Positions 1 to 9,363 of a DNA stretch of 64,000 nt are shown in pieces. How positions within the stretch are numbered: the stretch's first letter is position 1; each line of letters starts with the position of its first letter. Source of the stretch: Granulosicoccaceae sp. 1_MG-2023 (GTDB lineage: Bacteria; Pseudomonadota; Gammaproteobacteria; Granulosicoccales; Granulosicoccaceae); NCBI GenBank assembly GCA_030546905.1, contig JAUOPI010000019.1, positions 1-64,000 on the forward strand, read 5' to 3'. Under the pieces are notes generated by a model. That model was not told where the DNA came from, ran no database searches, and was given only the letters and a program-made list of their open reading frames with translations. The position numbers were made by a program, and so were the translations under genes.

Positions 1-39
1 GGCCTGCTCAGGCCCGCCTTTTTTCGTTCAGGAGACGTG

Positions 40-636
40 ATGAAACCCTATGCTGATGCCGCCGAAGAGAATAAAACTGTTGTCCTGCCCCTGATCGCGC
101 GTTTTTTGCCCGGTGTCGATGAGGTGCTGGAGCTGGGCTCGGGTACCGGCCAGCAGATTGTCTACTTTGCCGGGCAGTACCCGCAGGTGCGCTGGCAGGC
201 CACGGATTTACCGGAGAACCTGCCCGGTATACAAGCCTGGATCGACGCTGCGGGGCTGGATAACCTGCCGCCGGCACAGGCGCTTGATGTGGCGCAGCCG
301 CACTGGCCATTCGCACCGCAGTCGCTGATCTATACCTCCAATACACTGCATATTATGTCCAAAGACCATGTGCGGATGTTGTTTTGCCGGCTGGCGGAGG
401 TGTTGAACGAAGGCGGCCATTTTCTAGTCTACGGCCCGTTCCGTTTTGCCGATCAGCCTTTTGCACAGAGCAATGCCCGCTTTGACCGCTTTCTGCGTGA
501 ACGCGATCCGCGCAGCGGTATCCGTGATTTTGAGGAGATTTGTGCCTTTGCGCAGGCCAACGGCCTGGCCCATCAGGAATCCATCGCTTTGCCGCATAAC
601 AATCATATGTTGGTCTTCCGCCGCGAAGCGCACTGA
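40..636 (+). CDS. DUF938-family SAM-dependent methyltransferase
   Basis: This is a 198-residue class I methyltransferase of the DUF938 type. The N-terminal stretch carries the SAM-binding glycine motif (VLELGSGTGQQ, about residues 29-39), followed by an acidic loop (QATDLPEN) and a post-motif segment ending in YGPFRF, as is typical of the family. The family substrate is not established. I chose ATG at 40 over the GTG at 37 because GGAG at 31-34 is five bases from the ATG and only two from the GTG. It converges with the next gene, leaving nine bases between the two stops. The family assignment is secure and the biochemical role is unknown. Confidence 0.88.
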   Translation: MKPYADAAEENKTVVLPLIARFLPGVDEVLELGSGTGQQIVYFAGQYPQVRWQATDLPENLPGIQAWIDAAGLDNLPPAQALDVAQPHWPFAPQSLIYTSNTLHIMSKDHVRMLFCRLAEVLNEGGHFLVYGPFRFADQPFAQSNARFDRFLRERDPRSGIRDFEEICAFAQANGLAHQESIALPHNNHMLVFRREAH

Positions 637-645
637 GCAGGCCGC

Positions 646-2862
646 CTAGAGCGCGGTCAAATGCGCCATGCCGGCCTGTTGCCGGCTGTGTTTGGCATGC
701 AGTTTTTTCAGCAGCGTGGCCAGTTCTTCTCCGAAAGGGCCCGCCTGAGTCAGCGGCGAGGCCTGCATACGCGGGCGCAGGCTTTGTCGCAGGGCCTGCA
801 GTTTTTCGCGGTTTTCTGCCAGGCCGGCCGCGCAATTGACGAAATCCTCCGGGGTAAAGCAAATCAGCTCATCGAGAAACAGCGCGGCCAGAAAGCCGGC
901 GGTCTGTCGTGAGGCCGGTAATTTGCCCGCCAGTGTTACCACCGGCACGCCCATCCACAGGGCCTCACAGCTGGTGATGCCGCCGGAGAAAGGCCAGCAG
1001 TCGAGCGCTATATCCACTTGTGCGTAATCGGCCAGAACCTGTGCGTGGGCGCGTTTCCCGCCCAGCAGCGTCAGCCGCTGCGGCTCGATGCCTAACTCGC
1101 AGAAGCGCTGCTGCAGTCCTTGTACAACTGTCGGGTCATCCAGGGTTTTCCAACTCAATACAAGCCGTGAGCCGGGCGTGCGGTGCAGAATGCCTGCCCA
1201 CAGTTGTAGTGCGCGCTGACTGAGTTTGACCGGATTGTTGAAGCTGCCGAAGGTGACAGGCTTGTTATCCGAACAGGGCAGGGGCGCGACCGGCGGCGCA
1301 TAGGGCGGCGCTTCATAACAACAGCGCACCGACGGCAGATGCAGGATCTGCTCGCTGAATTGCCAGTGCAGATAGGGCGGCAGTGAAATCGCATCGCTGA
1401 TGATGTAATCCATGTTTTCCAGCCCGGTGGTGTGCGGATAGCCGAGCCAGCTCAGCTGCAGTGGTGCGGCACGCAGTGAGAAACAGCGCAGCCGGTTGCC
1501 ACTGGTATGGCCGGACAGATCAAACAGCAGATCAATGCCGTCGGCGCGGATCTGTTGCTGCAGCGACCTGTCATCAAGCCCGCCGGTTTCGCGCCAGTAA
1601 TCGCTCTGGTCGTGCAGGGTGGCGGTCATATCGTCTTTGGCCGGGGTGCCGGAGTAGACATAACGGACAAAGCCGTGCCGGCCCAGCTCGCGCAATACCG
1701 GCAGCAGAAAATAGGCGACCGGATGGCGGCACAGGTCGGCCGAGACAAAGCCGGCGCGGATCGGCCCGGCCGTGGCCCGGCGCGCTGCCTGTGCGGTTTC
1801 TTCGCCCGGATAGTACTGATGCATGATGGCCCAGCGTTCATGGGCGTCGGCCAGGGCGCGCGGGTCTATGTCATCCTGATAGTTCATGCAGAACAGCAGA
1901 TTGCTGTGGCAGCTTGCATAGCCCGGATCAATCGCCAGCGCCTTGCGGAAGGCGTTCAGCGCCTCACAGGCCAGACCGGCGTCGGCACTGGCCAGACCGA
2001 GATTGTTCCAGGCCACCGCATAGCGTGGGTTCAGGCTCAGGGCGCGGCGGAACTGGGTTATGGCTTTGCCCGGTTTGCCTTCGTTGCGGTAAGCCAGACC
2101 CGCGCCGTTGCAGGCTTCGGCAAGTGCCGGGTCGGCGCGCATGGCCGCGCGGAACATCACCAGCGCGTCGCCGCTGCGGTGCAGTTTCAGCAGAGCATTG
2201 CCGCAGTTGTTCAGTGTGCCGGCATGGCCGGGACGCAGCTCCAGCGCACGCAGCGTCGCCTGCAGGGCTTTGTCATAGTCGCCCAGCGCATGAAAACACA
2301 GCCCGCGGTTGCTGTGCGCTTCGGCGTAGTCGGGGTCCAGTTCGAGGGCGCGGTTAAACAGCCCGAGTGCCTGGTCGGGGCGGCCCTGACGTGAATGCAG
2401 ATTGCCCAGATTATTCCACAACACCGGGTTGTCCGCTTCGCGTGCCAGAGCCTGTTCGTAGAGCGGCAGGGCGTCCTGAGGACGCGCGGTTTGTTGCATG
2501 AGATTGCCGAGATTGCACAGCGCCGGAACAAAATCGGCCTGTAATTGCAGGGCGTAACGGAAGTGGGCTTCGGCTTCTTCGGGGTGTCGGGCTTGTTGGG
2601 CAAGGCTGCCGAGGTTGTTGTGCACGGCCGGGTCATGGGGCGCAAGGCCGCGCGCCAGACGGAGCAGCGCGGCGGCCTCAGACGGCTTGTTTTCTTCCAT
2701 GGCAAGCACGCCCAGCAGGCGCAGCGCCTCGGCGTTGTGCGGGTCTTGCGCCAGAATTTTACGGTAGATGACTGCCGCTTCTGCGCGCCGGCCGCGCCGA
2801 TGTCGTGTTTTGGCGTGCTCCAACATCAGCGCAGGATGGCTTGCATCGGATGGCGTCGGCAT
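646..2862 (-). CDS. TPR-repeat O-GlcNAc transferase-like (SPINDLY/GT41) glycosyltransferase
   Basis: This 738-residue protein has an N-terminal array of about nine tetratricopeptide repeats (roughly residues 10-345, with recurring ALxLxPDYAEAHxNLG-like units). A GT41 catalytic region follows (about 365-715). It contains the family signatures DLSGHTSGNRL, LSWLGYPHTTG and the acceptor-sugar segment ending GVPVVTLAG. Such bacterial enzymes transfer a sugar to Ser/Thr of target proteins in the cytoplasm, the TPRs choosing the partner; some modify flagellins or adhesins. No obvious acceptor gene lies nearby. The ATG at 2862 is preceded by a GAGGGAG ribosome site. Homology is clear; the donor sugar and target are not inferable. 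Confidence 0.88.
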   Translation of the reverse strand: MPTPSDASHPALMLEHAKTRHRRGRRAEAAVIYRKILAQDPHNAEALRLLGVLAMEENKPSEAAALLRLARGLAPHDPAVHNNLGSLAQQARHPEEAEAHFRYALQLQADFVPALCNLGNLMQQTARPQDALPLYEQALAREADNPVLWNNLGNLHSRQGRPDQALGLFNRALELDPDYAEAHSNRGLCFHALGDYDKALQATLRALELRPGHAGTLNNCGNALLKLHRSGDALVMFRAAMRADPALAEACNGAGLAYRNEGKPGKAITQFRRALSLNPRYAVAWNNLGLASADAGLACEALNAFRKALAIDPGYASCHSNLLFCMNYQDDIDPRALADAHERWAIMHQYYPGEETAQAARRATAGPIRAGFVSADLCRHPVAYFLLPVLRELGRHGFVRYVYSGTPAKDDMTATLHDQSDYWRETGGLDDRSLQQQIRADGIDLLFDLSGHTSGNRLRCFSLRAAPLQLSWLGYPHTTGLENMDYIISDAISLPPYLHWQFSEQILHLPSVRCCYEAPPYAPPVAPLPCSDNKPVTFGSFNNPVKLSQRALQLWAGILHRTPGSRLVLSWKTLDDPTVVQGLQQRFCELGIEPQRLTLLGGKRAHAQVLADYAQVDIALDCWPFSGGITSCEALWMGVPVVTLAGKLPASRQTAGFLAALFLDELICFTPEDFVNCAAGLAENREKLQALRQSLRPRMQASPLTQAGPFGEELATLLKKLHAKHSRQQAGMAHLTAL

Positions 2863-3049
2863 GTGCGGCGCTCCCTCGCGTTGTGCGTTTAAACCGGAGT
2901 GTAGCGGCGCAAGGGACAGGCGCTATCAGCTATTGGCATTAATGCTTTATTGGCAGGGTCGCTGTGCCCGGCTGTGAGACCGGGCGGGCTTGTATCAATC
3001 GCGGGCTGCCGGAGCGGAGACCCGCACCGGCTGCGCTGTGTCGGCCGTC

Positions 3050-3478
3050 TCAGACCAGGGTCAGCGCCACGTCGATATTGCCGCGGGTGGCGTTGGAGTA
3101 GGGGCAAACCTCGTGCGCTGCCCGGATCAGTTCTTCGGCGGTGTTTTTGTCCAGCCCGGGCAGGGAAATCTGCATTCTCACAGCAATGCCGAAGCCCTGC
3201 GGGATCGGACCGATATCGACCTCGGCGTCGATGGCCGCGTCTGCCGGTACGGTGATCTTCTTCAGGGACGCGACATGTTTCATCGCCCCCATAAAACAGG
3301 CCGAATAGCCTGCGGCGAATAGTTGTTCCGGGTTGGTGGCATTGCCGCTGCCACCCATGGCTTTCGGCGGCGTCAGTTTGACTTCGAGCTTGCCGTCATC
3401 CGAGCGTGACTGACCTTCACGGCCGCCGGTGGTATGGGTTTTTGCCGTGTAAACGACCTTGTCCGGTTTGGTGCTCAT
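3050..3478 (-). CDS. ohr: Organic hydroperoxide resistance protein Ohr
   Basis: This 142-residue OsmC/Ohr-family peroxidase reduces organic hydroperoxides using a pair of cysteines and is typically recycled by lipoylated proteins. Both catalytic cysteines are present: Cys61 in YSACF and Cys125 in VCPYSNATRGN. The glycine-rich ATNPEQLFAAGY segment is typical of Ohr rather than OsmC. It sits eight bases downstream of a MarR/OhrR-type regulator on the same strand, the usual ohrR-ohr arrangement. It has a good GAGG ribosome site before the ATG. The call is secure from length, motifs and context. Confidence 0.95.
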   Translation of the reverse strand: MSTKPDKVVYTAKTHTTGGREGQSRSDDGKLEVKLTPPKAMGGSGNATNPEQLFAAGYSACFMGAMKHVASLKKITVPADAAIDAEVDIGPIPQGFGIAVRMQISLPGLDKNTAEELIRAAHEVCPYSNATRGNIDVALTLV

Positions 3479-3486
3479 GACTTACC

Positions 3487-3972
3487 TCAATGATTATTGT
3501 TGCGCTGATGTGCGCCCAGCGTGGCGTGCAGTTGATCGCGTAGTTCGCTGATCTGGGCCAGCAGGGACTGGCGCTGTTGCAGCGGGCAGTCGATGCCGGC
3601 GAGTAGTTGCCGGGGGACGGTTCTGGCGTGTTCGCGCAGTTGCCGGCCGCTGTCGGTGAGGCGGATCAGCACCCGCCGCTCGTCCGTCCGGTCGCGTTCG
3701 CGCACGACCAGTTTGCTTTTTTCCAGCCGCTTGAGCAGCGGTGTAAGAGTGCCGCTGTCGAGATACAGCTTGTGGCCGATTTCGCTGAGCGGCTGGGCAT
3801 CCTGCTCCCAGAGCACCAGCATCACCATGTATTGCGGGTAGGTGAGCCCGAGCGGCGCCAGCAGCGGGCGGTAAACCCGGGTCATGGCGTGTGAGGTGGA
3901 ATAAAGCGCAAAGCAGAGCTGGTTATCCAGCGTCAGCAGTGCATCGTCAGCATTGGTGGTTTGATTCATCAT
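3487..3972 (-). CDS. ohrR: OhrR, MarR-family organic peroxide sensor and repressor
   Basis: This is a 161-residue MarR-family winged-helix protein. A cysteine in the first helix (NQLCFALYS) matches the peroxide-sensing cysteine of OhrR, whose oxidation releases DNA. The wing/recognition region LYLDSGTLTPLLKRLEKSKLVVRERDRTDERRVLIRLT is recognisable in segments. It is the first gene of the ohrR-ohr pair and probably represses both genes from the palindromes just upstream. A TTG at 3996 could extend it by eight codons, but that start would sit inside the proposed operator. I therefore prefer the tandem ATG codons at 3972/3969, although the ribosome site there is weak. Confidence 0.9.
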   Translation of the reverse strand: MMNQTTNADDALLTLDNQLCFALYSTSHAMTRVYRPLLAPLGLTYPQYMVMLVLWEQDAQPLSEIGHKLYLDSGTLTPLLKRLEKSKLVVRERDRTDERRVLIRLTDSGRQLREHARTVPRQLLAGIDCPLQQRQSLLAQISELRDQLHATLGAHQRNNNH

Positions 3973-3982
3973 GGGAACAGCA

Positions 3983-4008
3983 TTGCGCAAAATCAAATTG
4001 CGCGCAAT
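3983..4008 (-). promoter_or_regulatory. Putative OhrR operator: two adjacent palindromes
   Basis: Two perfect inverted repeats sit immediately upstream of ohrR: TTGCGCAA (3983-3990) and ATTGCGCGCAAT (3997-4008), separated by six bases. OhrR operators in other bacteria are short palindromes directly upstream of ohrR or ohr. Assignment to OhrR is inferred from position. Confidence 0.5.
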
Positions 4009-4097
4009 CTATCCTGCGTGACACGACCGACAGGCTTGAAAATGGGCGGCGGCGGATCTAAGTAGCAAGGGGTCTGATAGCAACGGGAGACCCTCCG

Positions 4098-5447
4098 GTG
4101 AAACTGATCAAAACTCTGGTCCTGTGTGGTGCACTGGCTGCCGTCGTGCCGGTTCAGGCGGCGCTGCCGGTGGCGGTACAGGGGCAGGCCTTGCCGTCCC
4201 TGGCGCCGATGTTGGAGAAAACCGCGCCGGGCGTGGTGAATATCTCGACCAAGAGCCGCCGCAGGGTGGCGCGTAATCCCTTGCTTGATGATCCTTTTTT
4301 CCGGCGTTTTTTCGATGTGCCCGAGCAACCACGCGAAGAGGTGACCCAGAGTCTCGGCTCGGGTGTGATCGTGGATGCACGTCTCGGTTATATCATCACC
4401 AACAACCACGTGATCGAATCGGCCGATGAAATTCTGGTCACCTTGCGTGACGGACGCGAGCTGCCGGCCAGCCTGATCGGCCGTGATCCGCAGGCGGATG
4501 TCGCCCTGATACGGGTTAAGGCCGACAAGCTCAGTGCGGTGCCCTGGGGGGACTCGGACGCATTACGGGTCGGTGATTTCGTGGTCGCCATCGGCAATCC
4601 CTTCGGTCTGGGGCAGACGGTGACCTCCGGAATTGTCAGTGCGCTGGGTCGCAGCGGTCTCGGGATTGAGGACTATGAGGATTTTATCCAGACCGATGCG
4701 TCGATTAATCCGGGCAATTCCGGCGGCGCGCTGGTGGATCTGGAGGGCCGTCTGGTGGGCATCAATACGGCCATCGTCGGCCCTTCCGGCGGTAATGTGG
4801 GAATCGGTTTTGCGATCCCGGCGGAGATGGTCCAGCGGATCAAGGATCACCTGATCCGCTATGGTGAGGTGCGCCGCGGCCGGCTCGGCATCAACGGTCA
4901 GGATCTGAGTCCGGAACTGGCCGACGCCTTCGGGCTGGATGAAAAGCAGCACGGGGTGGTGATAATTGATGTGACGCCGGATTCGCCGGCCCATAAGGCC
5001 GGTCTGAAACGCGGCGATGTACTGGTTTCGGTCGGCGGACGGCGTGTGCGCAATGCCGAGAGTATCCGCAATATCATGGGGCTGATGCTGGTCGGCGAAG
5101 AAGTCGAGATGGAGATTATCCGCGCCGGTAAAAGCCACCGTTTCAAGGCCACAGTGGCCGCCAATCAGGACCGGCGCAGAGGGCGCAGCCTGCATCCCTT
5201 GCTCGAAGGCGGGGTGTTTGCCAATGCGCAAACGCCGATGGGGCGGCCCTATATCGAGGTGGCCGATGTCAGGCGCAACAGCAAGCTGGCCGCTTACGGC
5301 CTGCGTGAAGGCGATATCATTCTGTCGGTTAACCGGCAGTCCACCGGTACCCTGGCGGAAATGGAAAACGCCCTGAGGCAGGACAAGGATGCCGTGCTCT
5401 TGTCGGTGCAGCGCGGGCGTTCTGCAAGCTATGTGCTGATCCAGTAG
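4098..5447 (+). CDS. degQ: Periplasmic serine protease, DegQ/HtrA family (Do-type)
   Basis: This 449-residue protease/chaperone acts on misfolded periplasmic proteins. A signal peptide covers about residues 1-21 (cleavage near PVQA-ALP). The trypsin-like domain holds the triad His104 (TNNHV), Asp134 (ADVALI) and Ser208 (GNSGG). Two PDZ domains follow, at about 255-350 and 370-445. The gene starts at GTG with GGGAG eight bases upstream. Length and two PDZ domains fit DegQ/DegP; no inner-membrane anchor like that of DegS is seen. It is monocistronic and convergent with the iron transporter operon. DegP versus DegQ cannot be separated with certainty. Confidence 0.93.
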   Translation: MKLIKTLVLCGALAAVVPVQAALPVAVQGQALPSLAPMLEKTAPGVVNISTKSRRRVARNPLLDDPFFRRFFDVPEQPREEVTQSLGSGVIVDARLGYIITNNHVIESADEILVTLRDGRELPASLIGRDPQADVALIRVKADKLSAVPWGDSDALRVGDFVVAIGNPFGLGQTVTSGIVSALGRSGLGIEDYEDFIQTDASINPGNSGGALVDLEGRLVGINTAIVGPSGGNVGIGFAIPAEMVQRIKDHLIRYGEVRRGRLGINGQDLSPELADAFGLDEKQHGVVIIDVTPDSPAHKAGLKRGDVLVSVGGRRVRNAESIRNIMGLMLVGEEVEMEIIRAGKSHRFKATVAANQDRRRGRSLHPLLEGGVFANAQTPMGRPYIEVADVRRNSKLAAYGLREGDIILSVNRQSTGTLAEMENALRQDKDAVLLSVQRGRSASYVLIQ

Positions 5448-5471
5448 CCTGTTCTGCGCGCAGGGGCGGGT

Positions 5472-5496
5472 GCCGGGCTTGTTTTACAGGCCCGGC
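5472..5496. terminator. Hairpin between convergent degQ and fbpC
   Basis: A perfect seven-base-pair stem GCCGGGC/GCCCGGC flanks an 11-base loop between the two stop codons. There is no clear T-tract on either side, so it is only a candidate bidirectional terminator. Confidence 0.35.
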
Positions 5497-5503
5497 GGCC
5501 GTC

Positions 5504-6580
5504 TTAGCCGTCGTTGCCGGGCAGGGAGGTCAGGGCGTCCTCGCGCGGGTAGACGACCAGATGATCCGGCTCGATGCGGATGCCGATGCGTTCGCCGATA
5601 TGGTGATTGTGGTGGCTGGGGGCCAGACACAGGACATTGGTGTTGCCCGGCATGCGGACCTTATACAGATGGTCGGCGCCGCGGAAATCTTTCTCCACCA
5701 GTTCGCCGGAATAGTCGCTGTGGTCGTCGTGGATAATGTCATCCGGGCGCACCAGCAGGTCAATGGGCGTGCCGGGCTTGTACGGCGGGAATTCGCCGGA
5801 AATTTCCCCGAGATCGGTTTGCAGAGTGGTTTCGTTCAGCACGCTGCCGCAGATAAACACGCCTTCGCCGATAAAGTGCGCGACAAAGCGGTCGGCCGGA
5901 TCGTGGTAGAGGTTGTAGGCGGTGTCCCACTGGTGCAGGCGGCCGCCTTCGACCACGCCGATCATATCGGCAATCGCAAAAGCCTCTTTCTGATCGTGGG
6001 TAACCAGAATTGCGGTGGTGCCATCGCGGCGCAGGATATTGCGCACCTCGTGGGCCAGCTGTACACGACGCTCGGTGTCCTGACTGCTGAAAGGCTCGTC
6101 CAGCAGTAACAGCCGCGGGCGCGGTGCCATGGCGCGGATCAGCGCGATACGCTGTTGTTGTCCGCCGGAGAGCTGATGCGGATAGGCATCGATCAGGTGT
6201 TCCAGCTCGACCAGTTGCAGCAGCTCTTTGGTGCGTTCACGGATCTGCTTTTTGCTGAATTTGCGCATACCGAAGGCGATATTCTCGGCCACGCTCAGAT
6301 GTGGAAACAGGGCCAGATCCTGAAACACCATGCCGATCTGGCGTTTTTCCGGCGGCACCATGGTCGAGGCCGTGGCCATGATCCTGCCGTCCATTCTCAC
6401 CTCGCCGGCGCTGGGTTGCTGAAAACCGGCAATGGTGCGTAACAGGGTTGTCTTTCCGCAGCCGGACGGGCCCAGCAAACAGCAAATCTGTCCCTCGCTG
6501 ATCTCCAGCGAAACGTCGTCGATAATAGCGGTGCGGTCGATGCTGACCGCAACGTGATCAAGGCTGAGCGTGTTTGTCAT
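5504..6580 (-). CDS. fbpC: Iron(III) ABC transporter ATP-binding protein
   Basis: This 358-residue ABC ATPase energises ferric-ion import. It shows Walker A GPSGCGKTT, the signature LSGGQQQR, Walker B LLLLDEPF and the switch histidine in LVTHDQ. A C-terminal TOBE-like regulatory domain (about 240-350) is typical of the FbpC/PotA group. It is the last gene of the fbpA-fbpB-fbpC operon and overlaps the permease end. I place the start at ATG 6580; a GTG nine bases earlier (6589) is possible. The iron assignment rests mainly on the binding protein and the upstream Fur-like box. Confidence 0.9.
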   Translation of the reverse strand: MTNTLSLDHVAVSIDRTAIIDDVSLEISEGQICCLLGPSGCGKTTLLRTIAGFQQPSAGEVRMDGRIMATASTMVPPEKRQIGMVFQDLALFPHLSVAENIAFGMRKFSKKQIRERTKELLQLVELEHLIDAYPHQLSGGQQQRIALIRAMAPRPRLLLLDEPFSSQDTERRVQLAHEVRNILRRDGTTAILVTHDQKEAFAIADMIGVVEGGRLHQWDTAYNLYHDPADRFVAHFIGEGVFICGSVLNETTLQTDLGEISGEFPPYKPGTPIDLLVRPDDIIHDDHSDYSGELVEKDFRGADHLYKVRMPGNTNVLCLAPSHHNHHIGERIGIRIEPDHLVVYPREDALTSLPGNDG

Positions 6581-8288
6581 AACCTGCACGGGATTGGTTG
6601 ATAGTACGGCTAAGGAGTATGACCGGAATCAGGCCGGTCAGCACAATGGCGATCGCCGCGGTTGAGGCATCGGCCAGACGTTCGTCCGAGGCCAGTTCAT
6701 AAGCGCGTACCGCCAGTGTATTAAAGTTAAACGGTCGCAACACCAGTGTTGCCGGCAGCTCTTTGAGCGCATCGACAAAGACAATCACCAGCGCCGTGAG
6801 CAGACTGCCTTTCATGATCGGCAGATGAATGCGGTAGAGCGTTTGGATCTGGCTAAGTCCCATGGAGCGGGCGGCATCGTCCATGGACGGGCGGATATGG
6901 CCGAGCCCGCTTTCCACGGTCTGCAGCGAGACCGACAGAAAACGCACCACATAGGCAAACAGCAGAATAAACAGCGTACCCGAGAAAATCAGTCCCGAGC
7001 TGTAGTCAAAGTGATCGCGCAGCCAGCTGTCGATGGTGTTGTCGAGCTTACCGAAAGGGATCAGCACGCCGATGGCGATGACGGTGCCGGGGATGGCATA
7101 ACCCATGGACGACAGGCGCGTCAGAAGCACTTGCCAGCGGCCGGGGTTGACGCGGTTACCGTAAGCGAGCAGCAGGCCCGGGATCAGGGTGATAAGGGCG
7201 GCGCTGCCGGCCAGCGAAAAGCTGTTGCGCACCAGCGCCACAAAACGCGCATCGACCATCTCTTCCCAGGTTGCCCATGCCCAGACCGACAGTTGCAGAA
7301 ACGGCAGGACAAAACCGGCCAGCAGCGGAATCAGGCAGGCGAGGGTACAGATCAGGGCGCGGTGGCGCGGCAGTTTGATACTCGGCAGCGCCTGATAACG
7401 GTTGGTGGCATGGTGGAAGCGGGCGCGCCGGCGTGACCAGCGTTCCAGCAGAATCAGGACGAAAACAAAACTCAGCAGCAAGACCGAAAGCTGCCCGGCG
7501 GCGGTTTCGTCAAACAGGCCGAACCAGGTGCGGAAAATGCCGGTGGTAAAGGTCGCCACACCGAAAAAATGCACCGTGCCGTAATCGGCCAGGGTTTCCA
7601 TCAGCGCCAGAGACAGACCGGCCACAATGGCGGGGCGGGCCAGCGGCAGAGCGACCTGAAAAAAGCTGCGCCAGGGGCCGCAGCCGAGCGTGCGGGAGGC
7701 TTCCAGTGCGCAGACTGACTGATCGATAAATGCCGAACGGGCCAGCAGGTAAACGTAAGGGTAGAGCACCAGCGAGAACATGCAGATCGCGCCGCCCAGC
7801 GAGCGAATCTCGGGGAACCAGTATTCGCCGTAGCTCAGGCCGGTCAGTTCGCGCAGCAGGGTTTGCACCGGCCCGCCGGTCTCCAGCATGCCGGTGTAGG
7901 TGTAGGCGATGATATAGGCGGGGACCGCCAGCGGCAGTAGCAAGGCCCAGGTAAACAGGCGCCGGCCGGGGAACTCGTACATGCTCACCAGCCAGGCCGA
8001 TGTCACGCCCATGGTGCCGGCGCCGACTGCCACGCCGAGCATCAGCAGCAGCGAATTGCGGATGTAATCCCACAGTACGGTGTCGGCCAGATGGGCCCAG
8101 GTTTCGGTCGCGGGGGTGAACAGAAAGGAAATGACGGTCAGGACCGGTGTGGCGACCACCAGCGCGATGACGATTGTGACGTACAGAAACACCGACGGCC
8201 GGGAGCGTCCCGGCCGGTGAGAAGCGGTGGCGGATGCGGTGCCCGAAGCGGGCACTGCATCATTGTTGATATTACTTCCAGCCTGCAC
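6558..8288 (-). CDS. fbpB: Iron(III) ABC transporter permease, two fused permease domains
   Basis: This 576-residue inner-membrane protein has two tandem binding-protein-dependent permease domains (about residues 60-270 and 330-555), each with an EAA-type loop (ALEASRTLGCGPWRSF and MDDAARSMGLSQIQTLYR). That is the standard FbpB architecture with about 12 membrane segments. The start is inferred: a GTG at 8288 overlaps the 3' end of fbpA by 17 bases and has no good ribosome site, so translation may be coupled. It transports iron delivered by FbpA, using FbpC. Confidence 0.9.
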   Translation of the reverse strand: MQAGSNINNDAVPASGTASATASHRPGRSRPSVFLYVTIVIALVVATPVLTVISFLFTPATETWAHLADTVLWDYIRNSLLLMLGVAVGAGTMGVTSAWLVSMYEFPGRRLFTWALLLPLAVPAYIIAYTYTGMLETGGPVQTLLRELTGLSYGEYWFPEIRSLGGAICMFSLVLYPYVYLLARSAFIDQSVCALEASRTLGCGPWRSFFQVALPLARPAIVAGLSLALMETLADYGTVHFFGVATFTTGIFRTWFGLFDETAAGQLSVLLLSFVFVLILLERWSRRRARFHHATNRYQALPSIKLPRHRALICTLACLIPLLAGFVLPFLQLSVWAWATWEEMVDARFVALVRNSFSLAGSAALITLIPGLLLAYGNRVNPGRWQVLLTRLSSMGYAIPGTVIAIGVLIPFGKLDNTIDSWLRDHFDYSSGLIFSGTLFILLFAYVVRFLSVSLQTVESGLGHIRPSMDDAARSMGLSQIQTLYRIHLPIMKGSLLTALVIVFVDALKELPATLVLRPFNFNTLAVRAYELASDERLADASTAAIAIVLTGLIPVILLSRTINQSRAGYDKHAQP

Positions 8289-9300
8289 GGTCGAAGATTC
8301 TTACCGCCTCGGCATTGTTTTCGCCAAGCGTAGCCATGGGCAGATCGTCCTGTTTGAAAGGGTAACCCCAGGCGCCGACTGTCTCGCTGACAGGCACGCC
8401 GGCGCGTACCGGGTATTCGTGGTTGGTTTCGGCGTACCAGGTTTGCGCTTCGTCGCTGACCAGGAACTCAACCAGTTTGACGGCGTTGTCTTTGTTGCGG
8501 CTGTATTTGGTCAGGCCGATGCCACTGACGTTCATATGTGCGCCGCGGCCGTCCTGGTTGGGGTAGAAGACACCGATTTTGGTGATGGCTTCGCGCTCGT
8601 CGTCCTTGGAAGAGTGCGTCATGGCACCGACATAGTAGTTGTTGACCAGTGCGACATCGCATTCACCGGCGGCGACCGCGGTGACCTGTGCGCGGTCATT
8701 GCCCTGCGGTGTGCGGGCCATATTGGCCACGATGCCTTCGGCCCAGGCTTCGGCTTGTTCGCTGCCGTCGTGGGCAATCATGGAGGCCAGCAGGGACTGG
8801 TTATAGATGTTGTCGGAGGAGCGGACGCAGATTTTGCCTTTCCACTTCGGGTCGGCCAGATCTTCGTAGGTCGACAGTTGCGCCGGATCGACACGCTCTT
8901 TGCTGTAGACGATAACCCGCGAGCGCTGCGACAGACCGATCCAGTTATTGTCCCGGCCACGGACGTGCTCAGGCACGGCTTCTTCGATGACGTCGCTGTT
9001 CAGCGGCTGCAGCAGTCCCAGCTCCTGGGCCACGTGCAAACGTCCGGCGTCGGTGGTCAGCAGCAAATCGGCCGGTGTGTTGCGCCCTTCGGCGCGGATC
9101 CGGGCGATCAGCTCGCTGGCGCCGCCGGTGACCATATTCACTTCAATGCCGGTTTCTTCGCTGAACTTGTCGAGCAGCGGCAGGATGAGATTTTCCTTAC
9201 GGGCAGAGTACAGATTGACCTGATCGGCGGCGAATGCCGGCGCGGCAACGGCCATCACGGTAAGTGCGGCAGCGAGGGCGCGAAGGCGGGTTTTCATCAT
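8272..9300 (-). CDS. fbpA: Periplasmic iron(III)-binding protein
   Basis: This 342-residue solute-binding protein has a signal peptide (cleavage near APAFA-ADQ, about residue 24). The mature start QVNLYSARKENLILPLL and the tyrosine-containing VNNYYVGA segment match FbpA/FutA ferric-binding proteins, in which paired tyrosines coordinate the iron. It is the first gene of the operon, with GGAG seven bases before the ATG and a Fur-like box upstream. Family and substrate class are well supported. Confidence 0.92.
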   Translation of the reverse strand: MMKTRLRALAAALTVMAVAAPAFAADQVNLYSARKENLILPLLDKFSEETGIEVNMVTGGASELIARIRAEGRNTPADLLLTTDAGRLHVAQELGLLQPLNSDVIEEAVPEHVRGRDNNWIGLSQRSRVIVYSKERVDPAQLSTYEDLADPKWKGKICVRSSDNIYNQSLLASMIAHDGSEQAEAWAEGIVANMARTPQGNDRAQVTAVAAGECDVALVNNYYVGAMTHSSKDDEREAITKIGVFYPNQDGRGAHMNVSGIGLTKYSRNKDNAVKLVEFLVSDEAQTWYAETNHEYPVRAGVPVSETVGAWGYPFKQDDLPMATLGENNAEAVRIFDRAGWK

Positions 9301-9363
9301 CGTGCATCTCCGTAGAGTGGGTTAGTGCGCCGTAGTGTAAAGATTAAAAATCAATGAGTAAAC

